Positions 27,901-54,201 of a DNA stretch of 64,000 bases are shown here, piece by piece. A program made the translations under genes and the position numbers. Each line of letters opens with the position of its first letter. The first letter of the stretch is position 1. The stretch comes from Pempheris klunzingeri. Lineage: Eukaryota; Chordata; Actinopteri; Acropomatiformes; Pempheridae. The notes under the pieces are model-generated. The model saw only the letters and a program-made list of their open reading frames with translations, was not told the origin of the DNA and did no database searches. The stretch is taken from contig NC_092022.1 of NCBI RefSeq assembly GCF_042242105.1, positions 10,660,001 through 10,724,000 of the forward strand, written 5' to 3'.

Positions 27901-29341
27901 TGCCGGGGGCTGAGATGCTCGAGGAGGAACCTCTGTATGTCAATGCCAAACAGTACCATCGCATCCTGAAGCGAAGGCAGGCCCGGGCCAAGCTGGAGGC
28001 TGAGGGCAAGATCCCCAAGGAAAGGAGGGTAAAGTGTTGCTCCTGTCTTCACCAGCTACTCGTTTATTTCTACTGTCTAGCCTTTCGTCTTGGTTTTATC
28101 TTGTTTTGTGGAATTTGCTGTTTAAGATCTCATATGGGGGTTTTGATGAGAGGCTGGAGTGTTAAGTCATTTAATTTAAGGGTAATATTAGTATTATTAT
28201 GAGCCTGTGCGAATTGTAGCCTCGGTTTCCTGTTCTTAGCTGACAGGAGTGGCACCTGGTGTGGTCTGCCGCTGCTGTAGCCCATCTGCTTCAAGGTTCG
28301 ACGCATTGTGCGTTCAGAGATGCTCTTCTGCATACCTTGGTTGTAACGAGTTGTTATTTGAGTTATTGTTGCTTTCCTATCAGCTCGAACCAGTCCGGCC
28401 ATTCTCCTCTGACCTCTGGCATCAACAAGGCATTTTCGCCCAGAGAACTGCCGCTCACTGGATATTTTTACCATTCTCTGTAAACCCTAGAGATGGTTGT
28501 GTGGGAAAATCCCAGTAGATCAGCAGTTTTTGAAATACTCAGACCAGCCCATCTGGCACCAACAACCATGCCACGTTCAAAGTCACTTAAATCACTTTTC
28601 TTACCCATTCTGATGCTTGGTTTGAACTTCAGCAGGTCATCTTGACCATGTCTACATGCCTAAATGCATTGAGTTGCTGCTATGTGATTGGCTGATTAGA
28701 TATTTGCATTAACGAGCAGTTGAACAGGTGTACCTAATGAAGTGGCTGTGGTGAGTTTATGTTTTTAAAGAATCCAATTTCACGTACCTCTAGTGGTATC
28801 TAGGCATAAAATCTCAGAGAACTTGGACAAGTACCTAGATAGATAGATAGATAGACCCCTACTGGTGTAGGTGGCAGAAAGTATTCACAATTTTAAACCT
28901 GACATGATACAATACATCACCCACTTTCACTCTTGCAGAAATACCTACACGAGTCTCGCCACCGTCACGCTATGCAGCGCAAGCGAGGAGATGGAGGACG
29001 TTTCTTTTCACCTAAGGACAAGGAGGAAATGGCTTTGGCCCTGGCACAGGTGAGAAGCTGTGAAAAACATCACCAATATTGTCAGTCAGTGATAATAGAA
29101 TATATACTGTGTCAAGTTGTCAACCAAACACTTAAGCTGTCTGACTTCCTTTTAAAGATTTGTTTAATTTGTTATTTGTGCAGATATAGACGTCACTTTG
29201 TCTGAATAGGAGATACCTCATTTTGGGATGAAACTCCTCATAATTTATTTGGTGATCCTGTGTCCTCCTCTGGCGCAGCAGCAGGATGCAGCCCAGGCGG
29301 CAGCAGACGAGACGGTGGCTCAGATGATCCGAGTCTCGTAG
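24957..29341 (+). CDS. nfya: Nuclear transcription factor Y subunit alpha
   Basis: NF-YA binds the NF-YB/NF-YC histone-fold dimer and reads CCAAT boxes in the nucleus. Coding exons: 24957-25037, 25227-25310, 26281-26427, 26820-26951, 27049-27151, 27268-27419, 27855-28028, 28939-29049, 29279-29341; all GT-AG and in phase, 348 residues (human 347). The N-terminal two thirds is the Gln-rich activation domain. The A1 subunit-interaction helix follows YVNAKQYHRILKRRQARAKL (about 261-280), and the A2 DNA-binding segment is KYLHESRHRHAMQRKRGDGG (292-311), ending in RFFSP. Exon 25227-25310 is exactly 28 codons and phase 0, matching the cassette exon skipped in the mammalian short isoform. The C-terminus (EEMALALAQ, then QQDAAQAAADETVAQMIRVS) differs from human in the middle. 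Teleosts have an nfya-like paralogue; I cannot tell which copy this is. Confidence 0.95.
28201..28757 (-). mobile_element. 5'-half Tc1-like transposon fragment in nfya intron
   Basis: In minus sense the element begins with ACAGCCACTTCATTAGGTAC at about 28757, a terminus I recognise from a widespread fish Tc1 family. It then has an ATG (28608-28606) giving MGKKSDLSDFERGMVVGARW and SISKTADLLGFSHTTISRVY, the first helix-turn-helix. After a small frame-changing deletion, the frame to 28205 continues with RQFSGRKCLVDARGQRRMAG...SISERTMRRTLKQMGY, the second helix-turn-helix. The sequence stops before the catalytic DDE domain and the other terminus. It is a dead 5' fragment, antisense to nfya. Confidence 0.85.
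28836..28855. repeat. (TAGA)5 microsatellite
   Basis: Five TAGA units in the nfya intron, 84 bases before the A2-domain exon. Confidence 0.9.
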
Positions 29342-30330
29342 CACTGTCGCCAGCAACGTTACCCCTGTCTGAACTCTACCCTGCCTGAGACTCTTCATCC
29401 CAGCTAACCCATCTGCCGCACCTTCTCCTCTCACTTTTACTCCCTCCCACCATCGTACACCAAACCACAGCACTGCCACTGGGTTTCTCTCCACTCCTAC
29501 ACTGGTCTTCCAGGGAGCTGGCCGTGTGGCCACTCAGCCTGTGGACTTTTCAGGTGGTCTTCTCAGAAACAGAGGTTGCTTCCACATTCAACTTATCTGG
29601 TCAAGCACTTAGGACCAGCCTTTTATTTTTAAAACTATTTGTTTGGACAATAATGATACACGAAGTTATGGGTAACCAGGGCTTGTCACACAGATGAAAT
29701 GACAGCTGTGAAGCCATACTCTGTCAGACCCTGGTTTGTTAAAACGATGACAGTTTGTAACCAGTAGATAATTGTTGCTTTAAATATTTTTTGTAAATGG
29801 TACAGATTTTTTTCCCTTTTCTTCAGAGACACACATTAGGCGTTGATGCTACATTTGTGTCCTTTATCTTTTATGTGATGACCTGTATTTTGACATCTAA
29901 TTTTTTTCAGCCCATGTACTGTGGGAGACGGACTCAGCATCATATGTCCAACCTGCCTCCACTGAGCAAAAAAAAACAAAATGTCATATAAATGTGAAGA
30001 TATTGTACAGAAATTCTTTGCTTCCCCAGTGTGTATTGGATGTACTTACTAATTTGCTCAGTTCTGTGGATCCATTTTATACAATTTTGTGGTTAGACTG
30101 TAGGAAAAAGACTGTGTTTCATCATAATACACACACTATTGATGTAGTGTCTTCATTGGTGAGTCCACATAAGTGTTTCTTTTTTTCCATTGTAGATAAT
30201 AGATTTTTTTTTTTTTACCAGTGAGATGCAGTACTGCAATGTTTTGTTTTGTTTTTATAATGAAAAAAGGTTGGACATTGAATTCATGAAACCTTTGTCA
30301 ATTAAATTTTATTAAGTGACTGAAGGCTAC
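29342..30330 (+). other. nfya 3' untranslated region
   Basis: Follows the nfya stop; AT-rich toward its end with a poly-T run at 30206-30217. A likely polyadenylation signal is ATTAAA at 30301-30306. No gene features. The next 280 bases to the ahcyl1 CCAAT boxes hold nothing recognisable. Confidence 0.55.
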
Positions 30331-30616
30331 TTGTGATCACTTCTTCACTCCCAGTCCTATTTTCATCATTCAAGATATCCCAAGAGTTTGAGATTTTATA
30401 TCATTTTGAATAGTTTAATCAATAACAATGCATCTTATTTTAGAAACTGATCATATATTTTGCATGTAAAATCTTATCTAGGAACTATTTACCTGTCAAG
30501 AATGTTGTGGAATAATCTAACATAATTTAACGTTTCTTTCTTATATGGGATTAATTGGTGTGTTTCTTGCCCTCAGTTAGACCTCTCAGGTTAAGCATTG
30601 TCCCTGGGAGGCTCTG

Positions 30617-30682
30617 CCAATCAGAAGCCGTGGATTACAGCCTCAGTATCGCTGTCAGCCAATCAGAGCGAAGGAGGCGGGA
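30617..30682 (+). promoter_or_regulatory. Paired CCAAT boxes and GC box, ahcyl1 promoter
   Basis: CCAAT at 30617-30621 and 30659-30663, both as GCCAATCAGA, start-to-start 42 bases, followed by GGAGGCGGGACG (about 30672-30683), a GC-box-like site. They lie about 0.5 kb upstream of the ahcyl1 start codon in CpG-rich sequence that continues to about 31340. No TATA box seen. Binding by NF-Y and Sp factors is inferred. Confidence 0.6.
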
Positions 30683-31146
30683 CGAGACCTCAGCCTCCTG
30701 AGAGGCTAAACTCGGGGCCCCACGGACACCCTGCCTCCCCCGCTGATTGACAGTCAGTAACGGTAAAACCTGATGTAACGACACTTTTGGATACCGAGTA
30801 CCGAGCCTCAGCCGCTACTCCTGGATGATCACCGCCCACACGCTGCCCACTTGCTCAGGTGACAGCCTCAGCACACCGCCCCCTCCCCCCCGGAGATGTT
30901 GCCGTCTGTGGCTGACAGCAGATCCGGAGGACCGAGGCAAGTGCCCGAGCCGCTCTGTGAGAACGGAAAACAGGCTAAATCTCCCCTGAATCCGGCTACT
31001 TCACCGCTTCACCGCTAGCGTCGGTGCTTCCGCGTCGACTCGCTCATTTTAAAGGCACGAAGCTTGACGGAGAGAGGCGACAGATTAGTGTGAACTCAGC
31101 CGGCTTTCTTTTTCTCCACTGACAGCACCGGTATCACCTGGATGCG

Positions 31147-45982
<14,836 letters not shown>

Positions 45983-47300
45983 ATAAGCGTGTTCGATGGT
46001 GTGATCCTCAACACACAGTTGCCCTGGGATACAACAGAGATATCTATTTTATTTTCTAAATTGCTACAAAATGGAGGAATTATTTTACTTATGCTGAATG
46101 TAACTTATTAATAGCACTTAAGACATGGTGTTAAACATGAAAACTAAGAGTAAGACTTGTAGGAAACATGCGATGTATAACCAACTAACATTTTACATGT
46201 CTTGTCATGTGTTTAAGAGAAAAGGCCTGCTTGCATGCTTTCATGTGTATGTACTTATTTAGTTGCTAATGCTTATGTTACTAGATCACAAAGCTGTTGA
46301 TTTGTTTGTTTACCTTATTTACATGGTGCCAAATGATGGCTGTAAGAATGGAACAGATACCATTTGTGTTTTGTCTATTAATGACATGAAGATTTTATTA
46401 GTACATTCCATGAGCCAGGGTTTGGGCTGAGCCAAACAAACTCTGTATTACAGTGTACATTATTTTAGAAATGTTTGTTTTATATGTGTTAAATAATCTC
46501 ATTGAATGGTATCTGTATACATGCCCTAAAAGGTAACATCCAGCACTGGTTATGAAAACAATATGACCCATATTGTTTATATTGATAATTTATGATGATT
46601 TATGATTATGCATTTTAAATTCTTGACTCTTGGTGTTAGCATCCGACACTCAAACTGAAATGATCCTAAAACACCCAGGGCATCTCCTGAACAAATGCAA
46701 ACCAAAAGAATGTTTAATGTGCTCACAACAGATTAAGATGTTATGTCCTGTTAAAGAAAACAAGCTGTATGCATTCCAAAAAAGGAAGTACTGAAGAGAG
46801 GCTGAGGAGAAGGAGCCAGTAAGAAAATAATCAAACTATTATAACTTCCCTCATTTAATACCAAGTTTCCATTTGCTCACTCTGACTCCAGCTGAGATCT
46901 GTCGGATTGAAGAGTAGCATGGTTATCTAAAAAGTGTTTTGACTGGATAATACCTTGAAGGCCATAGTATGAATGTGCCTTTTAAATCATTTTCAACACA
47001 TAAATATCAGCACTGACCTTAATTAAATGAGCTTTCCTCTTCTGTTAAAACCACATCTATTAGTGGTACATTTAATGTCTTCCTTCCACCGCTTCTGGTA
47101 TTAATTGTAATTCTAATGTATGAGCTACATGTTGAGAAAAAAATATTAGACTTTTGTTTGCCATATGATTGTCGCTGTCTTAATTTGATCTAATAAGATC
47201 ACCCAAAGTAATATTTCATGTGATCAAAATGCGTAAGTGTATACTATGTATGTAAAAGAATGCATTAAATCAGCAATAAAGCAAGTTCTTTTAACAGAGA
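45983..47300 (+). other. ahcyl1 3' untranslated region
   Basis: AT-rich non-coding sequence after the ahcyl1 stop. The best polyadenylation signal is AATAAA at 47275-47280 (AGCAATAAAGCAAG). No other gene is seen before the hsp70 promoter. Confidence 0.65.
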
Positions 47301-47517
47301 AAAGTAATATTATGTGTTTATACCAAGAGAGAGAGGCCTCTTCAGTGTAAATGCCTTATAATGTACATTATTCTGGGGATAAAAGGTTGCATTCATGGCT
47401 GCAAACACTTCCACATACCTCTCTCAATGTGGGGTTAAGGTTAGTTGACTGCTACAGTCACTACATTGTGTTCCCTCGCCGTCAGCCCTGCTGGCCGAGC
47501 ATCAAACTGCTGTCCCA

Positions 47518-47658
47518 CTCTGGAATATTCAGCGCCTCTCGCGCACCAGGCCAGCTGCATTAGCTGCTAATATTAACAGTTGAGTCACTGAGCTCAGAGT
47601 AGGGGTGGGGAGCAGGGGGTGCTGGGAGAGTTCTGGAAACCTGCTTTTTACTATATAA
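47518..47658 (+). promoter_or_regulatory. hsp70 promoter: heat-shock elements and TATA box
   Basis: Distal HSE at 47518-47530: CTC-tg-GAA-ta-TTC, three alternating 5-bp units with one mismatch. Proximal HSE at 47626-47638: GAG-ag-TTC-tg-GAA, again three units with one mismatch. The TATA box TATATAA is at 47652-47658, 14 bases after the proximal HSE. This arrangement is the classic heat-inducible layout for HSF1 trimers and supports a stress-inducible gene. Confidence 0.75.
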
Positions 47659-47684
47659 GCAATGGGTCAGAGTGAGTCCGGGCA

Positions 47685-48376
47685 TTCGTTTAAAAAGAGC
47701 CACACAGTGACAAAAGCTGACAGGAAGGAAACTACTCAAGGAGACTGCTGCGATTCTTCAACATCTTTGAACAACAGAGAGATTATCACTGAAAGTAAGT
47801 AGTAAAGGATTCATTTGAATGGAAACAGTGCAAACTTCATCATGATGAATCTGTGACGGTATTGGTGTATCCTTAGGCATTATTTTAATCCTCTTGTTCC
47901 CTAAAAGATTACATTAAAATCAGTTCTAATGCATTAATTCTGCTTTGTATTATGTCTTTATTAATGGTGGTATGAAGTTCATTTCACAGTACATTAGAGA
48001 AACAGTTGAATTTGAGTATCTACTGATGTGTATTACTAGTTGTGTGGGATGTTTTCAAAATAGAATTTAGGGAATATGTAAATCAAAGGAATCAGAGTAA
48101 CACTCAGTTAATTTGTTATATTATATTATTATTAATATATATTATATTGGGTTAAACTGTGCCATGAAGCAGGATTTTCAGTCGTCTCCTTAATTTCAAC
48201 TGCAAATCTAGCATATGTCTGTTTCTGATAATTAAACGGGCAAACTAGTGATGTTACAAACATTTTATCAGTATTACTGACATCAAAAATCTCTGCATTC
48301 TGTTGCAGTGATCAATACTTTCATGCATGTACATTTCATTAGAAAATGAAAACATGATGTTTCCTCATTTTTCTAG
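47685..48376 (+). other. hsp70 5'UTR exon and leader intron
   Basis: With the TATA box at 47652, transcription should start near 47682-47690. The leader runs to 47794 and is followed by GTAAGT; a pyrimidine-rich TTTTTCTAG ends at 48376, giving a leader intron of 582 bases. The second exon then has 22 bases of leader before the ATG at 48399. Splice sites are read from consensus only. Confidence 0.65.
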
Positions 48377-48398
48377 GAACTCTAGAGCACTAAGCAGG

Positions 48399-50318
48399 AT
48401 GTCTTCGGCTAAGGGAATATCTATTGGCATTGATCTGGGCACCACCTATTCTTGTGTTGGAGTTTTCCAGCATGGAAAAGTGGAAATCATTGCTAACGAC
48501 CAGGGGAACAGGACCACTCCGAGCTATGTGGCCTTTACCGACACAGAGAGGCTCATTGGAGATGCTGCCAAGAACCAGGTTGCCATGAACCCCACCAACA
48601 CAATTTTTGACGCCAAACGACTCATCGGGAGAAAGTTCAACGACCAAGTTGTCCAGTCCGACATGAAACTCTGGCCTTTCAAAGTGTTCAGTGATAACGG
48701 AAAGCCCAAAGTCCAGGTGGAGTATAAAGGGGAGACCAAGGCCTTCTACCCAGAGGAAATCTCCTCCATGGTCCTAGTTAAAATGAAGGAGGTCGCTGAG
48801 GCCTTCCTGGGGCAGAGGGTAACAAATGCAGTCATCACAGTTCCAGCTTATTTCAACGACTCTCAGAGGCAAGCAACCAAAGATGCCGGGGTGATCTCTG
48901 GACTGAATGTTCTGAGGATCATCAACGAGCCCACAGCAGCTGCCATCGCCTACGGCCTGGATAAAGGTAAAAGAGGAGAGCGCAACGTGCTCATCTTTGA
49001 TCTCGGTGGAGGCACCTTTGACGTGTCCATCCTGACCATCGAGGACGGCATCTTTGAGGTAAAAGCCACCGCTGGAGACACACACCTTGGCGGGGAGGAC
49101 TTTGACAACCGCATGGTCAACCACTTTGTAGAGGAGTTTAAAAGAAAACACAAGAAGGACATCAGCCAAAATAAGAGAGCAGTGAGGAGACTGCGAACAG
49201 CTTGTGAGAGAGCGAAGAGGACCCTGTCCTCCAGCACCCAGGCTAGCATTGAGATCGACTCTCTGTTTGAGGGCGTCGACTTCTACACCTCCATCACAAG
49301 GGCACGCTTTGAGGAGCTCAACTCGGAGCTCTTCAGGGGAACGCTGGAGCCAGTTGAGAAGGCTCTGCAAGATGCCAAGTTGGATAAGTCCAAGATCCAT
49401 GAAATCGTCCTGGTCGGTGGCTCCACAAGAATTCCCAAAATCCAGAAGCTCTTGCAGGACTTTTTTAATGGTAGAGAACTGAACAAGAGCATCAACCCTG
49501 ACGAGGCTGTGGCCTACGGTGCAGCAGTCCAGGCTGCTATCCTCATGGGTGACACTTCAGAGAACGTGCAAGACCTGCTGCTGCTGGACGTGGCTCCTTT
49601 GTCCCTGGGCATTGAGACTGCAGGCGGAGTTATGACTCCTCTCATCAAACGAAACACCACCATCCCCAGCAAGCAGACCCAGATCTTCTCCACGTATTCG
49701 GATAACCAGCCAGGTGTGCTGATTCAGGTGTACGAGGGCGAGAGAGCCATGACCAAGGACAACAACCTCCTGGGTAAATTTGAGCTCACAGGTATCCCCC
49801 CTGCTCCCCGGGGTGTACCGCAGGTGGAAGTGACCTTTGATATTGATGCCAATGGCATTCTGAATGTGTCAGCCGTCGACAAAAGCACTGGCAAAGAAAA
49901 CAAAATCACCATCACCAACGACAAGGGCCGTCTGAGCAAAGAGGAGATAGAGCGGATGGTGCAAGAATCTGAAAAGTACAAGGCTGAGGACGATGTGCAG
50001 AGGGAGAAAATTGCTGCAAAGAACTCACTGGAGTCGTACACCTACCACATGAAGAGCAGTGTCGAGGATGAGAACATGAAAGGAAAGATTAGTGAGGAAG
50101 ATAAAAAGATGATCATTGACAAGTGCAATCAGGTTATCTCCTGGCTGGAGAACAACCAGCTGGCAGAGAAAGACGAGTATGAGCATCAGCAGAATGAACT
50201 GGAGAAAGTGTGCAAGCCGATTGTGACCAAGCTGTACCAGGGAGCAGCTCCATCAGGGAGCTGTGGTAGCCAGGCAGGAGGCAACTCAAAGGGGCCCACT
50301 ATTGAGGAAGTGGACTAA
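48399..50318 (+). CDS. hsp70: Heat shock protein 70 kDa, inducible cytosolic type
   Basis: ATP-driven chaperone of cytosol and nucleus. The 639-codon frame has no intron. I start at [18 protein letters not shown]; an open extension upstream to 48327 lies in the leader intron and is not used. All three family signatures are present: IDLGTTYS (about 10-17), [14 protein letters not shown], and [17 protein letters not shown]. The nuclear-targeting KRKHKKD is also present. The substrate domain follows ([27 protein letters not shown]). The C-terminus is [17 protein letters not shown], ending in EEVD for TPR co-chaperones such as Hop and CHIP. It lacks the GGMP repeats usual in constitutive HSC70, so it fits the inducible (HSPA1-like) class, in line with its heat-shock elements. 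Exact paralogue among fish hsp70 genes is not resolved. Confidence 0.97.
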   Translation: MSSAKGISIGIDLGTTYSCVGVFQHGKVEIIANDQGNRTTPSYVAFTDTERLIGDAAKNQVAMNPTNTIFDAKRLIGRKFNDQVVQSDMKLWPFKVFSDNGKPKVQVEYKGETKAFYPEEISSMVLVKMKEVAEAFLGQRVTNAVITVPAYFNDSQRQATKDAGVISGLNVLRIINEPTAAAIAYGLDKGKRGERNVLIFDLGGGTFDVSILTIEDGIFEVKATAGDTHLGGEDFDNRMVNHFVEEFKRKHKKDISQNKRAVRRLRTACERAKRTLSSSTQASIEIDSLFEGVDFYTSITRARFEELNSELFRGTLEPVEKALQDAKLDKSKIHEIVLVGGSTRIPKIQKLLQDFFNGRELNKSINPDEAVAYGAAVQAAILMGDTSENVQDLLLLDVAPLSLGIETAGGVMTPLIKRNTTIPSKQTQIFSTYSDNQPGVLIQVYEGERAMTKDNNLLGKFELTGIPPAPRGVPQVEVTFDIDANGILNVSAVDKSTGKENKITITNDKGRLSKEEIERMVQESEKYKAEDDVQREKIAAKNSLESYTYHMKSSVEDENMKGKISEEDKKMIIDKCNQVISWLENNQLAEKDEYEHQQNELEKVCKPIVTKLYQGAAPSGSCGSQAGGNSKGPTIEEVD

Positions 50319-51350
50319 AACCACGGAGTCAGCACTTCATTTACAAAAGTACTTTGGCTGTGTCCAGGGGTGTCGTAGGAGGGGGGAAGAGGGACTGACC
50401 ATCCAGGGCCACAATATGGGGAGCTCCCTTGAAAGGCCTAGAATTAAACGTTTGTTTTTATTTCCTTTTTTTATTTCCTAGTAATTAGTTTCATAACTAA
50501 ATTATATTGGTGAAATAAATGGGGTGAGAGACTGAACCTTGTATCTGAATAAAATAGAGACTCTTTGAAGCCTCTCTCACCTCTTACAAAAGGCACAAGA
50601 ACCTTCAAAAGACAGTAATGTTAATGAAAGATGATCCACCATCATTTTCAGGAGGTTAAAAGTAGTAAAACCAAAAACTGAGGAGGAAATTAATTCCAAT
50701 CAGAACATAACCAGTGGTTCTACTTTTAGATGGGTAAAGTATGTCTGGCATAGGCCTATCACTAGGCTACTGTTTAATTATTTACCTTTTTTTGTCTTCT
50801 TCTTTCTGAAAATGGAACAGGACTCCAGTGAGGTCTCATTCAGCAGTCTTTTATTATGCAGTACAGTAAGCATTTTCTCACTATAGGGGTTAGAAAACTA
50901 AGATGGTATTTTTTAGGTCTTAATATCTTGAGAATAACAAGCACTTAAATAAAAATGATGAAAACAACATTGTCTTAAGCATGATACTCAAAGCAAACCT
51001 CATTAACCACAGTAAAGTTACGGCACAATAACTGTAGGCTACAGTATGCTGAGGAAGGAGGGTTGAACTGCGATGAGATCACAAAATGTGCCAACTCAGA
51101 CACATATCTCACATTATTATTACTGTTTAAATATGGTAACTGTTCAGTTCATCAGTGACTAGTCTAGTAACCACCACAGATTAATGTGCGCAGTTGTTAA
51201 TTATTTGTAAAACGTTTTAAGAGAGACTACTTATGTACAGGATTTTGTGCTACACAGCTGGTTGAATCGCTGTTGTTTTGTCCCTAAAATGATGCAATTT
51301 TAATGTTTTTCTTGACTTGTCATAATAAAAATGCTTTAATAAATAAAACG
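50319..51350 (+). other. hsp70 3' untranslated region
   Basis: Non-coding sequence after the stop. Candidate polyadenylation signals are AATAAA at 50548-50553, then a cluster at 51324-51329, 51338-51343 and 51342-51347. Which is used cannot be decided from sequence. Confidence 0.5.
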
Positions 51351-52113
51351 TTGTTCTTTTAATGCCCAGTTTGCAGATGATTTTTAGTAAATGCTCAGTG
51401 TTTCACTTATGTCACTTGTTCAGAAAACATAGGTCGATGACATATTTCATAGCTTATGTTGACTTCCTGTAAGATTTACTACAATCTAAAACAGTTTATC
51501 TGAGCAGAAGTGTTTGTAACTTAAAATATGGGCTGCTCTTTTCTCTATTTAAACAGAAAACATCAGATTCTGTTTTTTTCTATTTTTTTAGGTTCTACTA
51601 ATTAGATCAATCATTTTATCTATCTTCACTTCTCACAAGGAGACCTGGTACTTATCAAACCCACTCTGCAGACTTCTTTCACATACACAGTGAAGACAAT
51701 TAATTAAAGGAATCATTAAAAGTTTTTAGTAAACATTCTTATTTGGTGCTTACATTTGTACCCTTGTGTTTCATGAATCTAATGAACTCCTTTGACTGTG
51801 ATCTTCCTTTTTTGTTTAAAATATAATATATAATTTGGAAACGTTTTTAAGACACAATATACAAATAAAGGTAGCAAGCTGTTTTTAAAAATACATAATA
51901 TTTTGTGCAGACTTCCTTAGAAAAATCACCTGCTTTAGGAAAACTTTACACCACAAGTTTAGTGTATGTTTCCATTGTTAAATAGTCTTTGACATAATTT
52001 TTCTCAGGTGTTTGCACATGACAAATGTAGCTGTGCTTTATTTTCAAAAGAAAACACAATGTTCAATATAACACATCCTACTTCAGAATGTACTTTAAGT
52101 ATTTCAGTTGTAT

Positions 52114-52120
52114 GCTACTA

Positions 52121-52158
<38 letters not shown>

Positions 52159-52180
52159 ACTACTACTACTAATAATAATA
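52114..52180. repeat. Compound trinucleotide repeat (ACT)n(GCT)7(ACT)n(AAT)n
   Basis: About eight CTA/ACT units, then seven uninterrupted GCT units (52138-52158), then further ACT units, then AAT units. CAG/CTG runs can expand, but seven is short. Non-coding. Confidence 0.95.
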
Positions 52181-52484
52181 CAAATACTAATAATAATAAT
52201 AATGTTTTTTGTAAAAAAATATATATATTCTTGATGAACTAATTAAGAATAAAATATCCAAATTGATTGAAGTAGATCCAGAGATATCGTATTATTAATT
52301 TGACACATCCTTTTTCCTCATCAAAACCTGGTGCCTACATTACCCACAATGCAACCCGACCACTCACAGGTGGGTCAAAGATCGTCAGGTGTATTATGCT
52401 CAAAGAAGCTAATGTAGCCTCGAGCTGCTAACCTCAAAGCACGGATGAGGAGCAGGCTGCAGATGTCTGGTGAGCTCACTAACT

Positions 52485-52584
<100 letters not shown>

Positions 52585-53400
52585 TTTATTTTTTTTACAA
52601 ACTTGGAGTCCTCAGTTCCAACCAAAACACACAAGGCTTCCAGGTTTAGGCCTAAAACCTTTTCACATATGCAGCAGTACTCCCTAAGACAATGTAAACA
52701 AACTTTGAGGTATAAAATCAGTACAGTTAATCTTGTAAATCATATTTTGAATACTTAATACAGATTATTTCACACTGTAATGTTACTACTTGTACTGATT
52801 TTAATCACCTGAACAGGATGGTTTCCCACTGAGCAGGCTGACCTCACATGTTGTTCACTAAAGGACCCACTAGGTGGCACTCTTAGGTTATTTCAGCAAC
52901 ATGGATGAGTTTTTAACATACTGGGGGCCTCAAAGCTACCTGTTGGATCACACTTAGTACTTCCTTAATAACAACAACAACAATAATCTCAGACTACACC
53001 CGGAAATGAGAGTAAAACTACATCTGGATCAGTTGAACTACAGGGGGTCCTGCTGAGAGTCCTGGCTGACATTAATCCTCATATGAAGAGTGATGAATGG
53101 GCTCATTTAGAGGTTTGTCTCTGTAACTGTATGTATGTGTTAAAGTACAGCGTGTCTTTTACATTTTCACATGCAGGAGTCTGACATAAAAACCTAAACG
53201 ACACTCAGAGCAACCGCAGAAGATACAAAGCAATACACCACAGTTCACATTTAGTGCTCAGTATGGTTGGTATTTTATGCTGTTGGTCTCCTGTGTGATT
53301 TACAAATAGAGTTAACTGAGGGTTGATAGAACATGTTGAGCTATTGCTCTCTCTCTCTCACACACTCTCACACACACACACTCTATCAGCCCATCCTCTC

Positions 53401-54201
53401 GGTTTGGTCAGAGGGAGTGGTTCAATAATGCGCCAACCTCCGCCAGCAGCCAAAGAGTTAAACTGTGCAGCCTGTTGTTGAACGCACCGTCCAACCGGGC
53501 TGTGTCGCTAAGGGAAGATAGGCTACTTGTGGTGAAGCAACAGATCCCCAAGCTGGGGGGAAAAAAACAAAACCACAGCCCCACATCTGGCGCGTTTCCA
53601 GCAGGAAAAGGACCCGGAGGAAAATTTCAGTGCGTGATTGAAGGCGCGTCAGGATCATTTCTCAGGGCGTCCGCGTCTTGTGCGCAGAGGAGAAAAGTTG
53701 TAAGGAATAGTTGTCTGTTTTGACGTTGCGGGATTTAGATAAGATTTGTCAAGACGGAGTGAGGAGTGACACATTACTTCAGGTTAAGAGCTTCATCTTG
53801 TTGGTCCTTTGTTTGTGTTTTTTTTTTTTTTACCGTGCGTAATTAACCTACATTTTTTTATTGGTGTAAGTGTTGTTGTCATGTGCGGGAAATAAGAGCA
53901 ACACCTGGAAGCGTCAATTTTAGTGACTTGTCTAATCTATTCGACCAAACCAGCTGCTTTTTGTTGCAAAACCAGACGGAGTTTTGTAACAGGTGGTTTT
54001 TATTGAGCGTCTCACTTTGTCGCTGTCTGGACCTGTAGGCTGTTATTTTCTGGATTAATGAGCCACACCGGCAATCATAAGGACTGGGGTCTGAAATGAG
54101 GGCGCTCTTTGCGTTAATTTTCTGATTTTCTTTTTTTTTTTTGTGCGTGTGGACACCAGCTTGTAACAGAGGGGCGACAGCCAGAAGGTCCCTGCTTCTC
54201 A
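53401..54201 (+). promoter_or_regulatory. kcnc4 upstream and 5' leader region
   Basis: Sequence before the kcnc4 start codon. It has scattered CpG-rich patches (53500-53700) and poly-T runs (53819-53832, 54130-54141). No TATA box or clear start site is recognised, so promoter limits are not defined. Confidence 0.35.

Noticed and set aside
48327-48398. Upstream ATG extending hsp70 by 24 residues
   Set aside because: The stretch lies mostly in the leader intron and the added residues do not match the family; [14 protein letters not shown] is the normal start.
48390-50041. Several antisense and shifted frames of 70 to 208 codons in the hsp70 region
   Set aside because: They are shadows of the GC-rich hsp70 coding sequence; none shows independent features.
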